Source of the DNA: Zarea fungicola
Lineage: Eukaryota > Ascomycota > Sordariomycetes > Hypocreales > Cordycipitaceae
Direction: 5' to 3'
Assembly (NCBI GenBank): GCA_900169235.1
Contig: FWCC01000219.1
Location: 124,001 to 188,000, forward strand
DNA: 64,000 nt
In this document: in pieces, positions 47,219 to 58,008 of the stretch
How the letters are laid out: the number at the start of each line of letters is the position of its first letter
How positions within the stretch are numbered: position 1 is the stretch's first letter
Position numbers and translations under genes: made by a program
The notes under the pieces: model-generated
What the model was told of the DNA's origin: nothing
Seen by the model: the letters and a program-made list of their open reading frames with translations, nothing else
Database searches by the model: none

Positions 47219-48124
47219 ATGACAAGCCGACCCTTTGACACCTACGACGGCCTCTCAGTCGGCCAACTGATCCTATATGCAGTCTTTCTCGCTGGCGCCA
47301 TCATTCTCTGCGTCAAGCACGGTTTTAGTAAATCGGCTGGCTGGCGATTCCTGCTCGTGCTCGCACTCGTTCGCATTATCGGCTGCTCCCTTCGTCTCGC
47401 CACCATCTCCGATCCAACAAACAAGAGCCTCTACATTGGCTGGATGGTCCTCACCGGTCTCGGTCTGGGGCCCTTAATCCTCATGCTCCTCGGCCTCCTA
47501 TCCCGCACCTTTGAGTCTATGCGTCGAAATGGGCACGACATTGTCAAGCCAATCTTTCACCGCGCGATCCAAACACTCATGCTAGTGGCCATCATCCTCC
47601 TCATTGTCGGTGGCTTCAGTGCTAGCTTTACCATTTCCTCTAGTGGCAGTCCACAGATAAGCTATGCGGAAGTGAGCCGCATCGGCTCTGGGCTTATGAT
47701 TGTTGTATATTTGCTGCTGTGTGGTGAGACGTTGCTGGCGGTGGTTAATCAGGGCTACGTCGTGCAAGGCGAGCATCGCATCATTCTAGCTGTAGGCTTC
47801 TGTCTGCCGTTTGTGCTAGTGCGTCTCGTATATAGCCTTGTGCTTGTGTTTACGCACGTGCACTCGACACCGTGGCTGATGCTCACAATGGAGGTCATCA
47901 TGGAGGCCATAGTCGTACTCGTCTGTCAGATTCTGGGGTTTTCGCTGTCCAGAGAACCAGAGCAAGGGACTGTCGCTGATATTGAGGGCCAGAATCTCCC
48001 CGCCTACGGAAATATGTCGCCAGAGCCATACTGCGGCCGTCCCGAGGAGCAGTATCTTCGTCAGGCTGGGGGGAAGAAAACTCGCCGCGAGCGCAAACGT
48101 GAGCGCCGAGACCGGCGCTGGTAG
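47219..48124 (+). CDS. Seven-TM fungal membrane protein (DUF7702-like)
   Basis: A 301-residue single-exon integral membrane protein. The first ATG is 47219 (MTSRPFDTYDGLSVGQL); the frame opens two codons earlier only on GTG. Seven hydrophobic spans are visible, among them LILYAVFLAGAIILCV, FLLVLALVRIIGCSLRLATI, SLYIGWMVLTGLGLGPLI, TLMLVAIILLIVGGFSASFT and WLMLTMEVIMEAIVVLVCQI. A Gly/Pro-containing cytoplasmic tail ends in a very basic cluster (KKTRRERKRERRDRR). The layout and the RIIG, SLYI and GLGPLILMLLGLLSR blocks resemble the DUF7702 family of fungal seven-TM proteins; that assignment is from memory and moderate. No function is known. Possible roles such as sensing or transport are speculation. 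Converges with the Smr gene 270 bp away. Confidence 0.8.
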   Translation: MTSRPFDTYDGLSVGQLILYAVFLAGAIILCVKHGFSKSAGWRFLLVLALVRIIGCSLRLATISDPTNKSLYIGWMVLTGLGLGPLILMLLGLLSRTFESMRRNGHDIVKPIFHRAIQTLMLVAIILLIVGGFSASFTISSSGSPQISYAEVSRIGSGLMIVVYLLLCGETLLAVVNQGYVVQGEHRIILAVGFCLPFVLVRLVYSLVLVFTHVHSTPWLMLTMEVIMEAIVVLVCQILGFSLSREPEQGTVADIEGQNLPAYGNMSPEPYCGRPEEQYLRQAGGKKTRRERKRERRDRRW

Positions 48125-48394
48125 CGTTGGGGAAGAGAACCTGGGGCGAAAAAGTATGTTGATCAAGATAAAAACACAAACATAAACTAGCGATACCGAT
48201 TAGCGCGTCATTGAGTTATTCTAGTCTCCTCCCATAGTAGCAGGAAATATATTCGCACATTATACATATGTATATACGTTGCAAGCCCCCCTTCGGAACG
48301 CCTAATAGCATTTGGTATCCAAGAAACAACAAAAAATTAGGTGGTTTGTATAGCCAAAGCACAATCCACAGAAACAATGGGAAAAAACGACACT

Positions 48395-49339
48395 CTACAT
48401 GACAGTACAGCAAGCCTTTTCGAGCTTGCGTAGGATGCGAGGCAACACCTTTTCGACCATGGCCGCAATCTCGTCCTGTTGCTGATTTCCCTGCTGGTTC
48501 TGGTTCTGGTTCTGGTGTTGCTGCTGACCACCATACTGCTGGCCACCATGCTGCTGTTGTTGCCCACCGCCGTAGTGCTGCTGCTGTCCTCCGTGCGGCT
48601 TGCCACCTCCGTGCTGTGGGGGCAGCGGCTCGCCACCCTGCAAGTTAATGTAGATGCGTCCCGCGTTTTCCTCGGTACGGAACTGCAAGCCCATCTCGCG
48701 GCAGAGTTCCTCGACCTTTGGCTTAATCTTTTGCACGTGGCCGACTGAGTGGTTGCCCTTGCCGACAATGGCGTGCAGATGCGTCTGGCCCCGCGAGCGG
48801 TCGGCGCGGATGCGCTCCTCGAGGATGCGCTCGGCCTCCTCGACGAAGAGGCCGTGCAGGTCAATGGCATCGGCGTCAACGCGACCAGGTGCATTGTTGG
48901 CGCGGAAGATGTACTCGGCCGCCTGGCGATTGTAGTCGTCCATTTTGGCGTCGTGGGCCTTACCCTCGTTCGAGAGCTCCTTGGCACGGGCACCATCGCC
49001 AGAGTCATATGCCTTGCGGGACTGTAGGAAAGGAAAAGGTTAGTTGGGATGTTAGAGACTCGCCATCTCAACCGCGAGGATGGGCGGGGCACTAGAGTGT
49101 AGACGCCTACATTGTCAAAGCAGGCATTCCGCTTATCGGCCTCGCTGCGCGCCAACTCACGCAGGCGATCGTACTCGCGCTCGGTATCGTCGCCGTGGTC
49201 ACCAGCGTTGAAGGCTACAGAGAGAGTGTTGGACAGTTAGCTGGAAGCTCTCTACGAGACACCGTGCTGACAATAACTCGAGGACAGTGGAAGAGAAAAC
49301 CATACCGCGCCCGCCTAGTCTCGTCATCGGAATTGACAT
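48395..49339 (-). CDS. DUF1771-Smr domain protein with C-terminal CAAX box
   Basis: A 254-residue protein from three exons read leftward: 49306-49339, 49111-49214 and 48395-49021. Donors are GTATGG and GTAGGC, acceptors TGTAG and TACAG, and the frame is kept. Residues about 20-85 form the DUF1771 helices (EYDRLRELARSEADKRNACF; SRKAYDSGDGARAKELSNEG). Residues about 97-170 are the Smr domain with DLHG at 100-103 and GKGNHS at 133-138, the residues tied to nucleic-acid binding or nicking in Smr proteins (family knowledge). A Gly/Gln/His/Asn-rich tail follows. The last residues are KACCTVM, a CAAX-type motif (Cys-Thr-Val-Met) with a second Cys in front. This predicts farnesylation and possibly palmitoylation, hence membrane attachment; that is inference. 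Related yeast proteins are poorly characterised. Confidence 0.92.
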
Positions 49340-50505
49340 GGTTTCGGATTGAAAGACCTTTTGGCCTGGTGGAGTCGGGAAAAGGTGGTGAACTTTAGCA
49401 AAGAGCCCTGGGGATTGCAATTGATGATTAAATGAATCGAACAAAGCAGCAATATGCTCAGAAAGTTGGCAAAAGACGGCTAGCGGGATTCTTCCGACGG
49501 TCGGGGCACAAGAGCTGTGCTGGCAATTCAATATTTGAGCGGGGGTGGTGGCCTCCCAGCCACATACTGGTAGACACGAGCTAAACCAAATGGGCTTGTA
49601 GATCAAACTATTATCCAAGTCATTGAGCCACGTTGAATGATGCAAAAGAACTTGGAGGCTTTAAACATTCCTCAAGAAAGTGCGGGAGTAAGAAGAAGAA
49701 GAATAATAACTATGACTTTCTGCAATGATTAGATGCGTGGCTCATTAGGACTTGCGACTATTCTCTTCGGCTCCAAAATGAGTTGATCTTAGGGCATTTT
49801 CCCTTTTCGTAAATGTCAACTCCATCAGGCATGGTACATAAATAAGGCTGATGTAGATCATTGCGATGCTGCAGTAAAGCCACATCCATGGTTGACTACA
49901 GTGCAAGCAGATATTTTTCTCCTACCAATCCATCCAACTCATTCTGCTAGCCCATATTACAGCAGTTGCTTATCCGTGAGCACGATTTTGCTGCGGCATG
50001 TTTCACTGTGATGGTAGGCAAACAGTCTGACCTGAGCCCCAACCTTTCCCCGTGCTGCTGGGCATATGTATTTGAGGGGACGCCAGTGAGCAAGACAGAA
50101 AGAAAAAGGTCAGACACTTACGCCATAAAATGAACCGCTTCTCCCCGCCACAAGGCGATCCTTGTTTAGGCCTCCTGCCAGTGTGCTGTAATACATCGCC
50201 CTTTTCGTGGGAGTGAAACATCGCATGCCAAAGCCAAGTTGGCGCGACGCGCCCAACTGCAATCAAGGGCTGACCGACATCCCTTGACACTCAAATAGAG
50301 ACGGCACGCTCTGCACTTTTCTTTATCCTCCGTCCATATCCCTCTTTTGTTGTTTCCTTCTTAGACTATAGAACCATTACTGATCAACTAACGACGAAGT
50401 AAAATATTTTACCTTGGTTTCTTCACTTTCTTCTATCACTTACAAGCCACCGCGCTTCACTCAGAGCATTTACATACAAAACATATAGAGACATATACCG
50501 CCGAT
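49340..50505. other. Divergent intergenic region, Smr gene / Ser-rich orphan
   Basis: 1.17 kb holding both promoters. An A/T-rich, CT-rich leader precedes the start at 50506. No further gene; frames near 49200-49650 and 50003-50290 have no coding character. Confidence 0.5.
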
Positions 50506-50988
50506 ATGCGCAACCGATTCTTCAAGCATGACCCAGGGTATATTGCCCTAAAGGACTTGGAAGCCAAGACGAGCAAATACAGTGCCACAACCACAACTAG
50601 AGAACGCTCATCCTCAAACTCGACAGATAACTCCGACGACTGCTATCCATCAAGCTTCAAGAAGCGCATGTCCACTGCCTTTTCATCAAAGACCAGTCGA
50701 CACTCCCGCAAATCATCAGTAGTCTCTGATATTATCAAGTCGAAGCGTGCCTCGTTCAGAGGTGCATTCACAGCCACCAAAGATGTACTGGTGTCGTCGA
50801 TCCCGCTTACCTCCCGACGCAGCACCGACTGCAGCAGCACCGATGGCCGCAGTGAGCAAAAGACAGCAACAGACAAAATCGCCAGCAAGGAGAGACATTC
50901 TTGGATCAAAAACTGGGCTTCTTCGCCACCCATCGAGCTCGGGCCCGTCTTCACCGTATCTCATTCTACTCTCTTTACACCATTCTAA
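50506..50988 (+). CDS. Small Ser/Lys/Arg-rich hypothetical protein
   Basis: A 160-residue frame starting on ATG after a plausible CT-rich, A-rich leader. It is Ser/Thr-rich (over a quarter of residues) and basic (FKKRMSTAFSSKTSRHSRKS; DIIKSKRASFRGAF), without membrane spans or signal peptide. I do not recognise a family. The Ser-Arg and Arg-x-x-Ser patterns would fit phosphorylation by basophilic kinases, which is only a guess. No introns are needed. It could be a real lineage-restricted gene; codon use is not clearly coding-biased, so confidence is moderate. Confidence 0.55.
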   Translation: MRNRFFKHDPGYIALKDLEAKTSKYSATTTTRERSSSNSTDNSDDCYPSSFKKRMSTAFSSKTSRHSRKSSVVSDIIKSKRASFRGAFTATKDVLVSSIPLTSRRSTDCSSTDGRSEQKTATDKIASKERHSWIKNWASSPPIELGPVFTVSHSTLFTPF

Positions 50989-53900
50989 AACGGCTACTGC
51001 CTACGAATTTTAGACCTTACACTCTCTCCTGTCCTTTTACGTTGCCCTGGTATCACTGGTGCTTTTCATTTGTCAATGTTGTTAGCTCTGCATTTATTAT
51101 TGGCGTTTTAAATACAACCTTCTTTTGCCAGTACTCATGAGTTTGTTAAAATCCCGAGCGAGCCAAGTAATAATACCAATAGGAAGCAGCCCAAAAGCGA
51201 CTACAGTAGTGGGTCGACCCCTGAACGCCATGTGGTTGTTCGTGGGGTCGCCAGACAAACGTTTAATTTTAGGAGGCGCGTGGGCCATGAGGCTTATTGG
51301 TATATTTGAGGTTAACTATTAAAAACAGCCGGCCGGATTAAAGGGGAAATATGAGCAGACGATTACAGCGGAACAATGGTGCCCATATGACCAGCTTGGC
51401 CCAGCTAAAATTTAGCAGCTGAGCAGCGGCGCTTGGAAACGCCAGCCAGTGTAACCTCCCACCTCGTCTGGAGTAACATGCGTCGAGGTGCGGCATTATG
51501 AATGAGAGGCTATGCGTTAGGAACTTATGTGCATATTATCGTGATATTATATGCTCGAAATGTAGGGATGTCTTTGGTATTGAACCATAACGAAAGAGTA
51601 TGCGGCGCTCAAACGGTGACAATGACCATGTCACTACTCCAGTGCTTGTGCGTCCAGCCTAAGAATGCAGAGCGCTTTTTGTGCCACGGCAAGCGGCCAG
51701 TTTTTATATTCAACATTTAATACTGTTAGTTATTTGAAGAAAAAAGAAGAGGAAAGCAAAAGCAAAGAGCGCATATGTTCCCAAACAACCTGGCAGGTAA
51801 TACATAATTCACATACTTCTATGAGTCTTCTAGAAGGCTGCACCCAACGCTGCCAACATCCTGGGCGATTCTGCCAGATGCCAAAATAAGACACTTTCCA
51901 TGTCAAGACCCTATTAGGCTGCCTTGGTGGGAAAGTAGTAAGAGCTGGCCGGCCGGTAGTAAATTTTATTCTACCGATGAGATTATGTACATACCAGTAA
52001 CATGTATGCAATCAGCCAGGGCACTGGTTCGCACGCTCTCCACTCGTGAAAAGTCGGCCGAATCGGAGTCTAGCTTTACCGTTGTGGCGGTGGAAAACAA
52101 TTTCTTAGCGCCAGGGCAATCTCGTTCGCACTGGAGCACTGACACTCGGCGCAGCGGGCAATTCAAATAGTTCCTAGGAGCTGTGGAATAGTTAGGTAGG
52201 TAATTTTGGCGGACGATAGCGTTTGTTAAAGCCGTATCACTACAGGAATAATAACACGGACGGTAGCACTACCAGTAGGCGAAAGTGGGCGGCACTTTTG
52301 TCAATTTATTATTTCCCGCAGATCTGTCCGGATAGTCAGATATGCCAGAAAAATGTCTAGAGGCAAAGAACCAGCGGCTACCATTCATGGCTGATAAAGA
52401 GACTTTACTCCAGAGTCCAGTAGGACCCTGCGTGACAACTCCGCACAACTAGAATTGAGTGTTTGCAGTGGATACTTCAGTCTGTTTTGCGACGACAACT
52501 CAGGTCTCAGCCCGTCCTGTCGGAAACTGTGGGTGTTGGGGGTCGCCCGCGGCAATTATCAGGGAAGAGGGCAGTGGTTTCATCATGCAAGGGACCACTT
52601 TCGCCCCCCCAAAAGCCCAGTTGTCTGTTTGTGATATTTAAATCTAGTTTACAATTCATAGAAGATAGCAGGCATCATTAGGAGGACACCCACGGTATTT
52701 TGAGGCAGAATTACCACAAGAAATTAGCCTGTGCTAAGCTGCCTGCCAGCGATGTTCGCACATCCGGTTCTGACGCAGCATGGATACAGTATGGACACAA
52801 AGTGGCGATATGGTAAGTGAAGCGAGTGTTGTGGGTTTGGCTGCTAATCACCTGAGACTGTGTCACCCTCATCGCCCAAGGGTGTTCCAGTCGCAGGGAG
52901 CTGAAGGCAAGGTTCTTGCCGGTGCAAGGGCGAAAGCTCTGGGTTCCAAATTGTTACGATATCAACAAAGGGCGGAATAAAGCGAAGGAGTCTTCGTCGC
53001 GTGGTGAGATGACAGGCAACCGTGCTGCTAATGACCGATGGCATACGTTTGAATGGCGCGGTGGTGAAACAGAAGCAATGGAATATTGCCTTTCGCATTT
53101 CGGGAAATTTGAGGTGGGACAACGGGTTGCGCTCTCTAGTTTCGCTGTTGTCTCTAGTCCTAGTATTACAGAACAACGCCAGGAGAGTGGGATGCACCCA
53201 TTGCTGGCACTCGCCCTCCGTATAAATAGAAACTGGATGATATACTCGAAGCTGTCAATTTTGCCTCCAAAAAGGCTTGTGGCAAGCGGCGTCTGCGTTG
53301 CAATCTGGCAGGCGCCAGAGACTGACCAGTGCAGGCTGCCCATCTCCCCACCCAGTGGTCGTGGCCTTGATCAGCGAATCGTCAGGCTTCTCTGTACATA
53401 CATACATTACATTGGAGTCTGGAGCACAGGTTCCACAACTCAAGAGCTTGCTACCTTTTTGCAAATGAAAGACCCGGCAACAGAGGTCAGTTTGTACATG
53501 TGGCTGGCCCAAGCTCTACCAGTACGCAGCCTGGTCGGTCGGTAGGGACGATGCGACTTGCCAGCCAGGAGAAGTCGGCCCACTTGGCAATTCATCGTAC
53601 TTCTATGAAAAACGGAGTACTCAGTACTGGGCTACTAGCTACCTACCTAGGCACCTAGGCAACGTTAGGAGAATGAATGTAGTGCGTGGTTCCTCATCTA
53701 TTGGCGTGATGGCCGGTCATTCACCATCGTTGTTAACCTTGCAGTGGACTCAAATGGACTCGATGCTGTGGGATAGTGGCGTTTCATCTTGCCTACCAAA
53801 ATGGGCGATGGGCACGATATCTTTGCTGTGGCTGGTGTTTATTCGCGAGCAAACGCGCTGTGGAAGCCGTCCCAGCAATAAAGTACATTACCAGAGTGGA

Positions 53901-54820
53901 GGAGGCGGAGGGAGACGGCCAAACATGAAGCTCCATCGAAAAAGAAATAGAAAGAATCCAGAAGCCGGTGACACAGGTTCAATGTCCTAGCCAATTTTGC
54001 CGTCACCATTATAAAACTTAAGAGTCTCTGGTGGTGGATAATAAGAGTGTCTCCTGTAGTAGGCTTCATTCAGGAAGTGGCCGTCTCAGGTTTACAGGCT
54101 TGAAGTGCAAAACGCTATAGAGGCAGGCCCCAGACGGGGTATGATGTAGATGGTACGATGGTACAGGACAAGCTGGATGTGGACTCCACTGCGGACACTG
54201 TGTACAGGGTACCTGGCTGGCTGGTGGACACGAGCGATATTAGAACGCCACAGCGATTATGCTGCAGGTCACAGGAAGTACAGGGGAGACAAAAGGCAAT
54301 GATCTTCACCCCTGTCAGTGGGATGTGTCGTGGAGTTCGGTACCTGAGTGACTAGGATGCACAGTGCACCATGGATCAATGCATGTACTCCGTACCCAAG
54401 GTGCAGGCCCCATACGTCTCCAGCGCACTCTGCCGTCGGCGAAAGCAACACCGCGCTGCGTTTTGGGAGCTGACAGAGGTGAGTGCTAATACTGCTGCTG
54501 GATGTTAGCGCCGACTGGGCTGTCCTAGCGTTCCTCATTCGCTGCAATGACCTCTCTTGCAATGCCTGGTGCTAGCTCCTCCCCAGACCTTTCCCCCCTT
54601 TAGCATAGCACGGCCCCCCATCGTTTTTTCGCTCGTTCGCTCACAAACTCATTTCCTCAGACGAGCCACACCCACCTAAGTTCTGCTTGCAGTCCAGCGC
54701 ATCAACAGATTCCACTTTCTCTTTCTCGCTTCCCTCCATCACCCGGGGTCCATTTGTCTCGCTGCGCTCAATTGGCTTCACTTTCGTTTCTTCTTTTGAT
54801 TGTCACAATCATTCCTCTTC
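50989..54820. other. Gene-sparse stretch before GNA-1
   Basis: 3.8 kb with no gene I can support. It has a 209-codon frame (52916-53545) that starts on TTG, and short frames around 51100-51320 on both strands. A TACC/CCTAGG cluster lies at 53636-53665, partial motif copies at 53612-53620, and the full 17-mer repeat at 54379-54395. The last few hundred bases (from about 54600) are CT-rich and likely the GNA-1 promoter and leader. Confidence 0.5.
54379..54395 (+). repeat. 17-bp exact repeat containing TACTCCGTAC, copy 5 of the motif
   Basis: Identical to 16284-16300. It lies about 900 bp upstream of the GNA-1 start codon. Confidence 0.55.
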
Positions 54821-55150
54821 GTGAGTTTTCATCATCCCGCTTCCCGCTATCGCCCAGCCTCGCCCACTCCTTTCACCAGCTTGCCGCCACTACCAGCCAC
54901 ACGCAGGGGACGCAGACAACAGTATTGCAGGCCGTCAAACAATCTTGTCACCCAAACCACTGGTGTCTACCTGTTTTGACAGCAGGACTTTTTGGTCTCG
55001 TGCGATACAGATACGCTTCAGATTCCACACGACTCTCCCCCTTCCTTGCCATTCCTTGCCAGAGTCTCTTGCTCCGCCTGTGTTACACCTTGGACTTCCG
55101 GATCGCCACGACCCAAACAGCTTCCCCTATTTGCTGACCCCTCTCCATAG
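54821..55150 (+). other. Probable 5' UTR intron of GNA-1
   Basis: GTGAGT donor at 54821; GCTGACC branch site, short pyrimidine stretch and CCATAG acceptor ending at 55150. The intron would be 330 nt, longer than the coding introns. It lies wholly in the leader and removes several upstream ATG frames. Inferred from splice signals only. Confidence 0.45.
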
Positions 55151-55284
55151 GCGCAGGATCTCATCGACGACTTTTTAGATTACGATAACGATCGGCCTCA
55201 TACACTCTCTTGCTCCGAAGAGGATTCATTGAATTTTTCGAAAGAAAGCGCCCAAGGAACCGATACCATTTTATTACCGGCAAG

Positions 55285-56545
55285 ATGGGCTGCGGAATGA
55301 GTGCCGAGGAGAAGGAGGGTCGCGCCCGGAACGAGGAGATCGAGAACCAGCTCCGTAGGGACAGAATGATGCAGCGCAATGAGATCAAGATGCTGCTGCT
55401 GGGTAAGTTGCCGATTCAACGCTGCGTTCCGCCACTGCCGCACAGGCTCAATGTCATTGACCATGTCCGTCATACTAATGTCATAATCAGGTGCTGGTGA
55501 ATCTGGCAAGTCGACGATTCTCAAGCAGATGAAGCTCATCCACGAGGGAGGTTACTCCCGAGATGAGCGTGAATCCTTCAAAGAAATCATCTTCAGCAAC
55601 ACCGTCCAGTCTATGCGCGTCATTCTTGAAGCTATGGAATCACTGGAGCTTCCTCTTGAGGACCAGCGCATGGAGTACCATGTCCAGACCATCTTCATCC
55701 AACCCGCCCAGATCGAGGGCGAGGTTCTACCTCCTGAGGTTGGCGGTGCAATCGAGGCACTCTGGAAGGACCGTGGCGTACAAGAGTGCTTCAAGCGCTC
55801 GCGCGAGTATCAGCTCAATGATTCGGCGAGATAGTAAGTGGACCCGAAATGTAGGCTAAGTGTGTCCCAAGCGAGACGTTAACAACTTCACCAGCTACTT
55901 CGATAATATTGCTCGCATCGCCGCTCCTGACTATATGCCCAACGACCAGGATGTTCTCCGATCCCGTGTCAAGACTACGGGTATCACAGAGACCACGTTC
56001 ATCATTGGTGATCTCACCTACCGCATGTTCGACGTTGGTGGCCAGCGTTCTGAGCGCAAGAAGTGGATTCACTGCTTTGAGAATGTCACCACCATTCTTT
56101 TCCTCGTGGCTATCTCCGAGTACGACCAACTCCTGTTCGAAGACGAGACTGTCAACCGCATGCAGGAGGCCTTGACCCTGTTCGACTCCATCTGCAACTC
56201 GAGATGGTTCACCAAGACTTCCATCATTCTCTTCTTGAATAAGATTGATCGCTTCAAGGAGAAGCTTCCAGTTAGCCCAATGAAGAACTACTTCCCCGAC
56301 TATGAGGGTGGTGACGACTATGCTGCTGCCTGCGACTACATCCTTAACCGTTTCGTCAGTCTCAACCAGCACGAGAACAAGCAGATCTACACACACTTTA
56401 CCTGCGCTACCGATACTACTCAAATCCGTTTCGTCATGGCTGCTGTCAACGGTATGTACTTGATCATTTACTTGTCACTGAATTATGCTAATAAATTAAA
56501 GATATCATTATCCAGGAGAACCTGCGCTTGTGTGGTCTGATTTAA
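55285..56545 (+). CDS. GNA1: Heterotrimeric G-protein alpha subunit, group I (GNA-1)
   Basis: A 353-residue protein from four exons: 55285-55402, 55491-55833, 55895-56451 and 56502-56545. Donors are GTAAGT, GTAAGT and GTATGT, acceptors TCAG, CCAG and AAAG, and each join is in frame. Group I fungal G-alphas (GNA-1, FadA, CPG-1) act with G-beta-gamma downstream of pheromone and nutrient receptors on adenylate cyclase and MAPK pathways, affecting growth, conidiation and virulence (family knowledge). Seen: MGCGMS N-terminal myristoylation/palmitoylation site, P-loop GAGESGKS at 40-47, switch I Arg178 in [11 protein letters not shown], switch [14 protein letters not shown] with Gln204, NKID, the TCATDT guanine-base loop, and the C-terminal CGLI with the pertussis-toxin-type Cys. 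The length equals that of known group I members. It looks fully functional. Confidence 0.97.
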
Positions 56546-58008
56546 TCAGTGCGCTATGTCACATCTTTCTTTGATTTTGTCTTTTCTTTTTAGCAACCAT
56601 GAATACCCTCAAAGTCGATTACGAAACTATACGGACCAAGGGAGGCGGCTTACGAATTTTGAACATCAGCAGTTATCCTGCCCAGCAGCTTGAGCCCATG
56701 TAGGGGCTGGAACTAATAATCGCTGACTGACTTCCAACTTTTACAACCACTCTTCATTCTAATATCACCGCGACTGGTTTCGCTTGCCTAGTGCGACAAG
56801 AGCAATGGAAGACCGAAAGCGACTCCGCGCAACATCGAGAATGCCGGCCACTTAGGCATAATGGCCATTATTATATTTTTTCGCCGTCCGCTGCCGTGTT
56901 ACCAGCTGTACTGGCAAGCTGCTTTGCGAGCGAGCCACGGCCATGCGCGACCGGCCTCTGATCTGGACCGAGGATGTGGATATTTGTTCATCTTTCTATT
57001 TCTCTTGTTATCGTTTTCCCCTCTCTCTCCTTTCCACTTCTCTTTATTGTTTGTCTTGTGTTTCCTCCCGAGTTGGCCTCTGTATGTAAAAATCGAGGGG
57101 AAGTTTTCAAACCATCAGGCCAGGCCCTTGCTTCAAGGAAAGCAATAGCGCGTTTTTTTTCTCTTTTTTTTTTCTATATCTGTTTGATTTCCTATTTTTG
57201 GGTTGATAAGTCGGAATGTTTGGCTGGCAGAGAGCAGAGTAGCGGCGAAGAAGGCAAAATGGGAGACCAACTATGGGCATCTGAGTGAGGAAGAGTTGCG
57301 AGAGTGTGCCCAGTTGATGCATTTTTACTTTGTTTAATTATGAAACCTTATTTTCATCCACAAGGCACTATATATGAAGGCTGTGAAGACCCAGGACGCC
57401 CAATACACACTTGAGCCGTTGTAATGCATAGGCACCCGGTGGTGTGACACGAACTAAGTGCAGCTAAAATGGAGCGAGTAAGTGGTAGGCATTAGTGATT
57501 TAATTCTATGCGGAATCGACACCAATTGAGTTCAGCGTGTCTTTTTACACAACTATTTCGTTCTTGAAGCATCAAAGACTTGAATCTGGTGTACAATATT
57601 AAAACTTAACCAGCGCGTTGAAAACATTAGACATTGGCCGCGAGGCGGGGGAAACTAGCTCCGAGGTGGCGGATTTACTCACTATCTTATCGCCGGGAAC
57701 CAAAGACCAGAGCAGGGGATTCCCGCAGTGACATAATCAAGACTGGCTTCAACTGTGCTATTTACCATCGGGTTTTATTGGAGGTTTCGTGTTTCTGTGC
57801 AAATATCATCCTTTTCTGCAGCCGATCGATACAAAAAGCCATTCTTTGCAGACTATTCCATTGCATAGCAACAAGCCCGCGTTTCCTTTTACATTGACAG
57901 CCGGTCCACTCACGACTCTCATCGGTGGCTTGCCTCTTCAAGCTTACCCAAACGGCCGCGACAACCGCGCCGGATCGCCCGTTACCCGACAGAGACAAGG
58001 TGCCCTTT
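56546..58008. other. Intergenic, GNA-1 to cullin-4
   Basis: 1.46 kb. It includes the GNA-1 3' flank, with T-rich tracts near 56560-56595 and 57150-57175, and the cullin-4 promoter/leader. The cullin frame stays open upstream to 57925 but only on a GTG, so that part is treated as leader. No other gene is supported. Confidence 0.5.

Noticed and set aside
42599..48124. Secondary-metabolite cluster around the P450 gene
   Set aside because: The neighbours are KTI12 and an aquaporin on one side and a seven-TM protein on the other. No synthase, tailoring enzyme or pathway regulator is present.
52916..53545. A 209-codon open frame in the gene-sparse stretch before GNA-1
   Set aside because: It starts on TTG, shows no domain or splice partner, and overlaps similar-length frames on the other strand. 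A frame of this length is expected by chance in tens of kilobases.
57925..58008. N-terminal extension of cullin-4
   Set aside because: It opens on GTG only. The first ATG in this frame is 58009.
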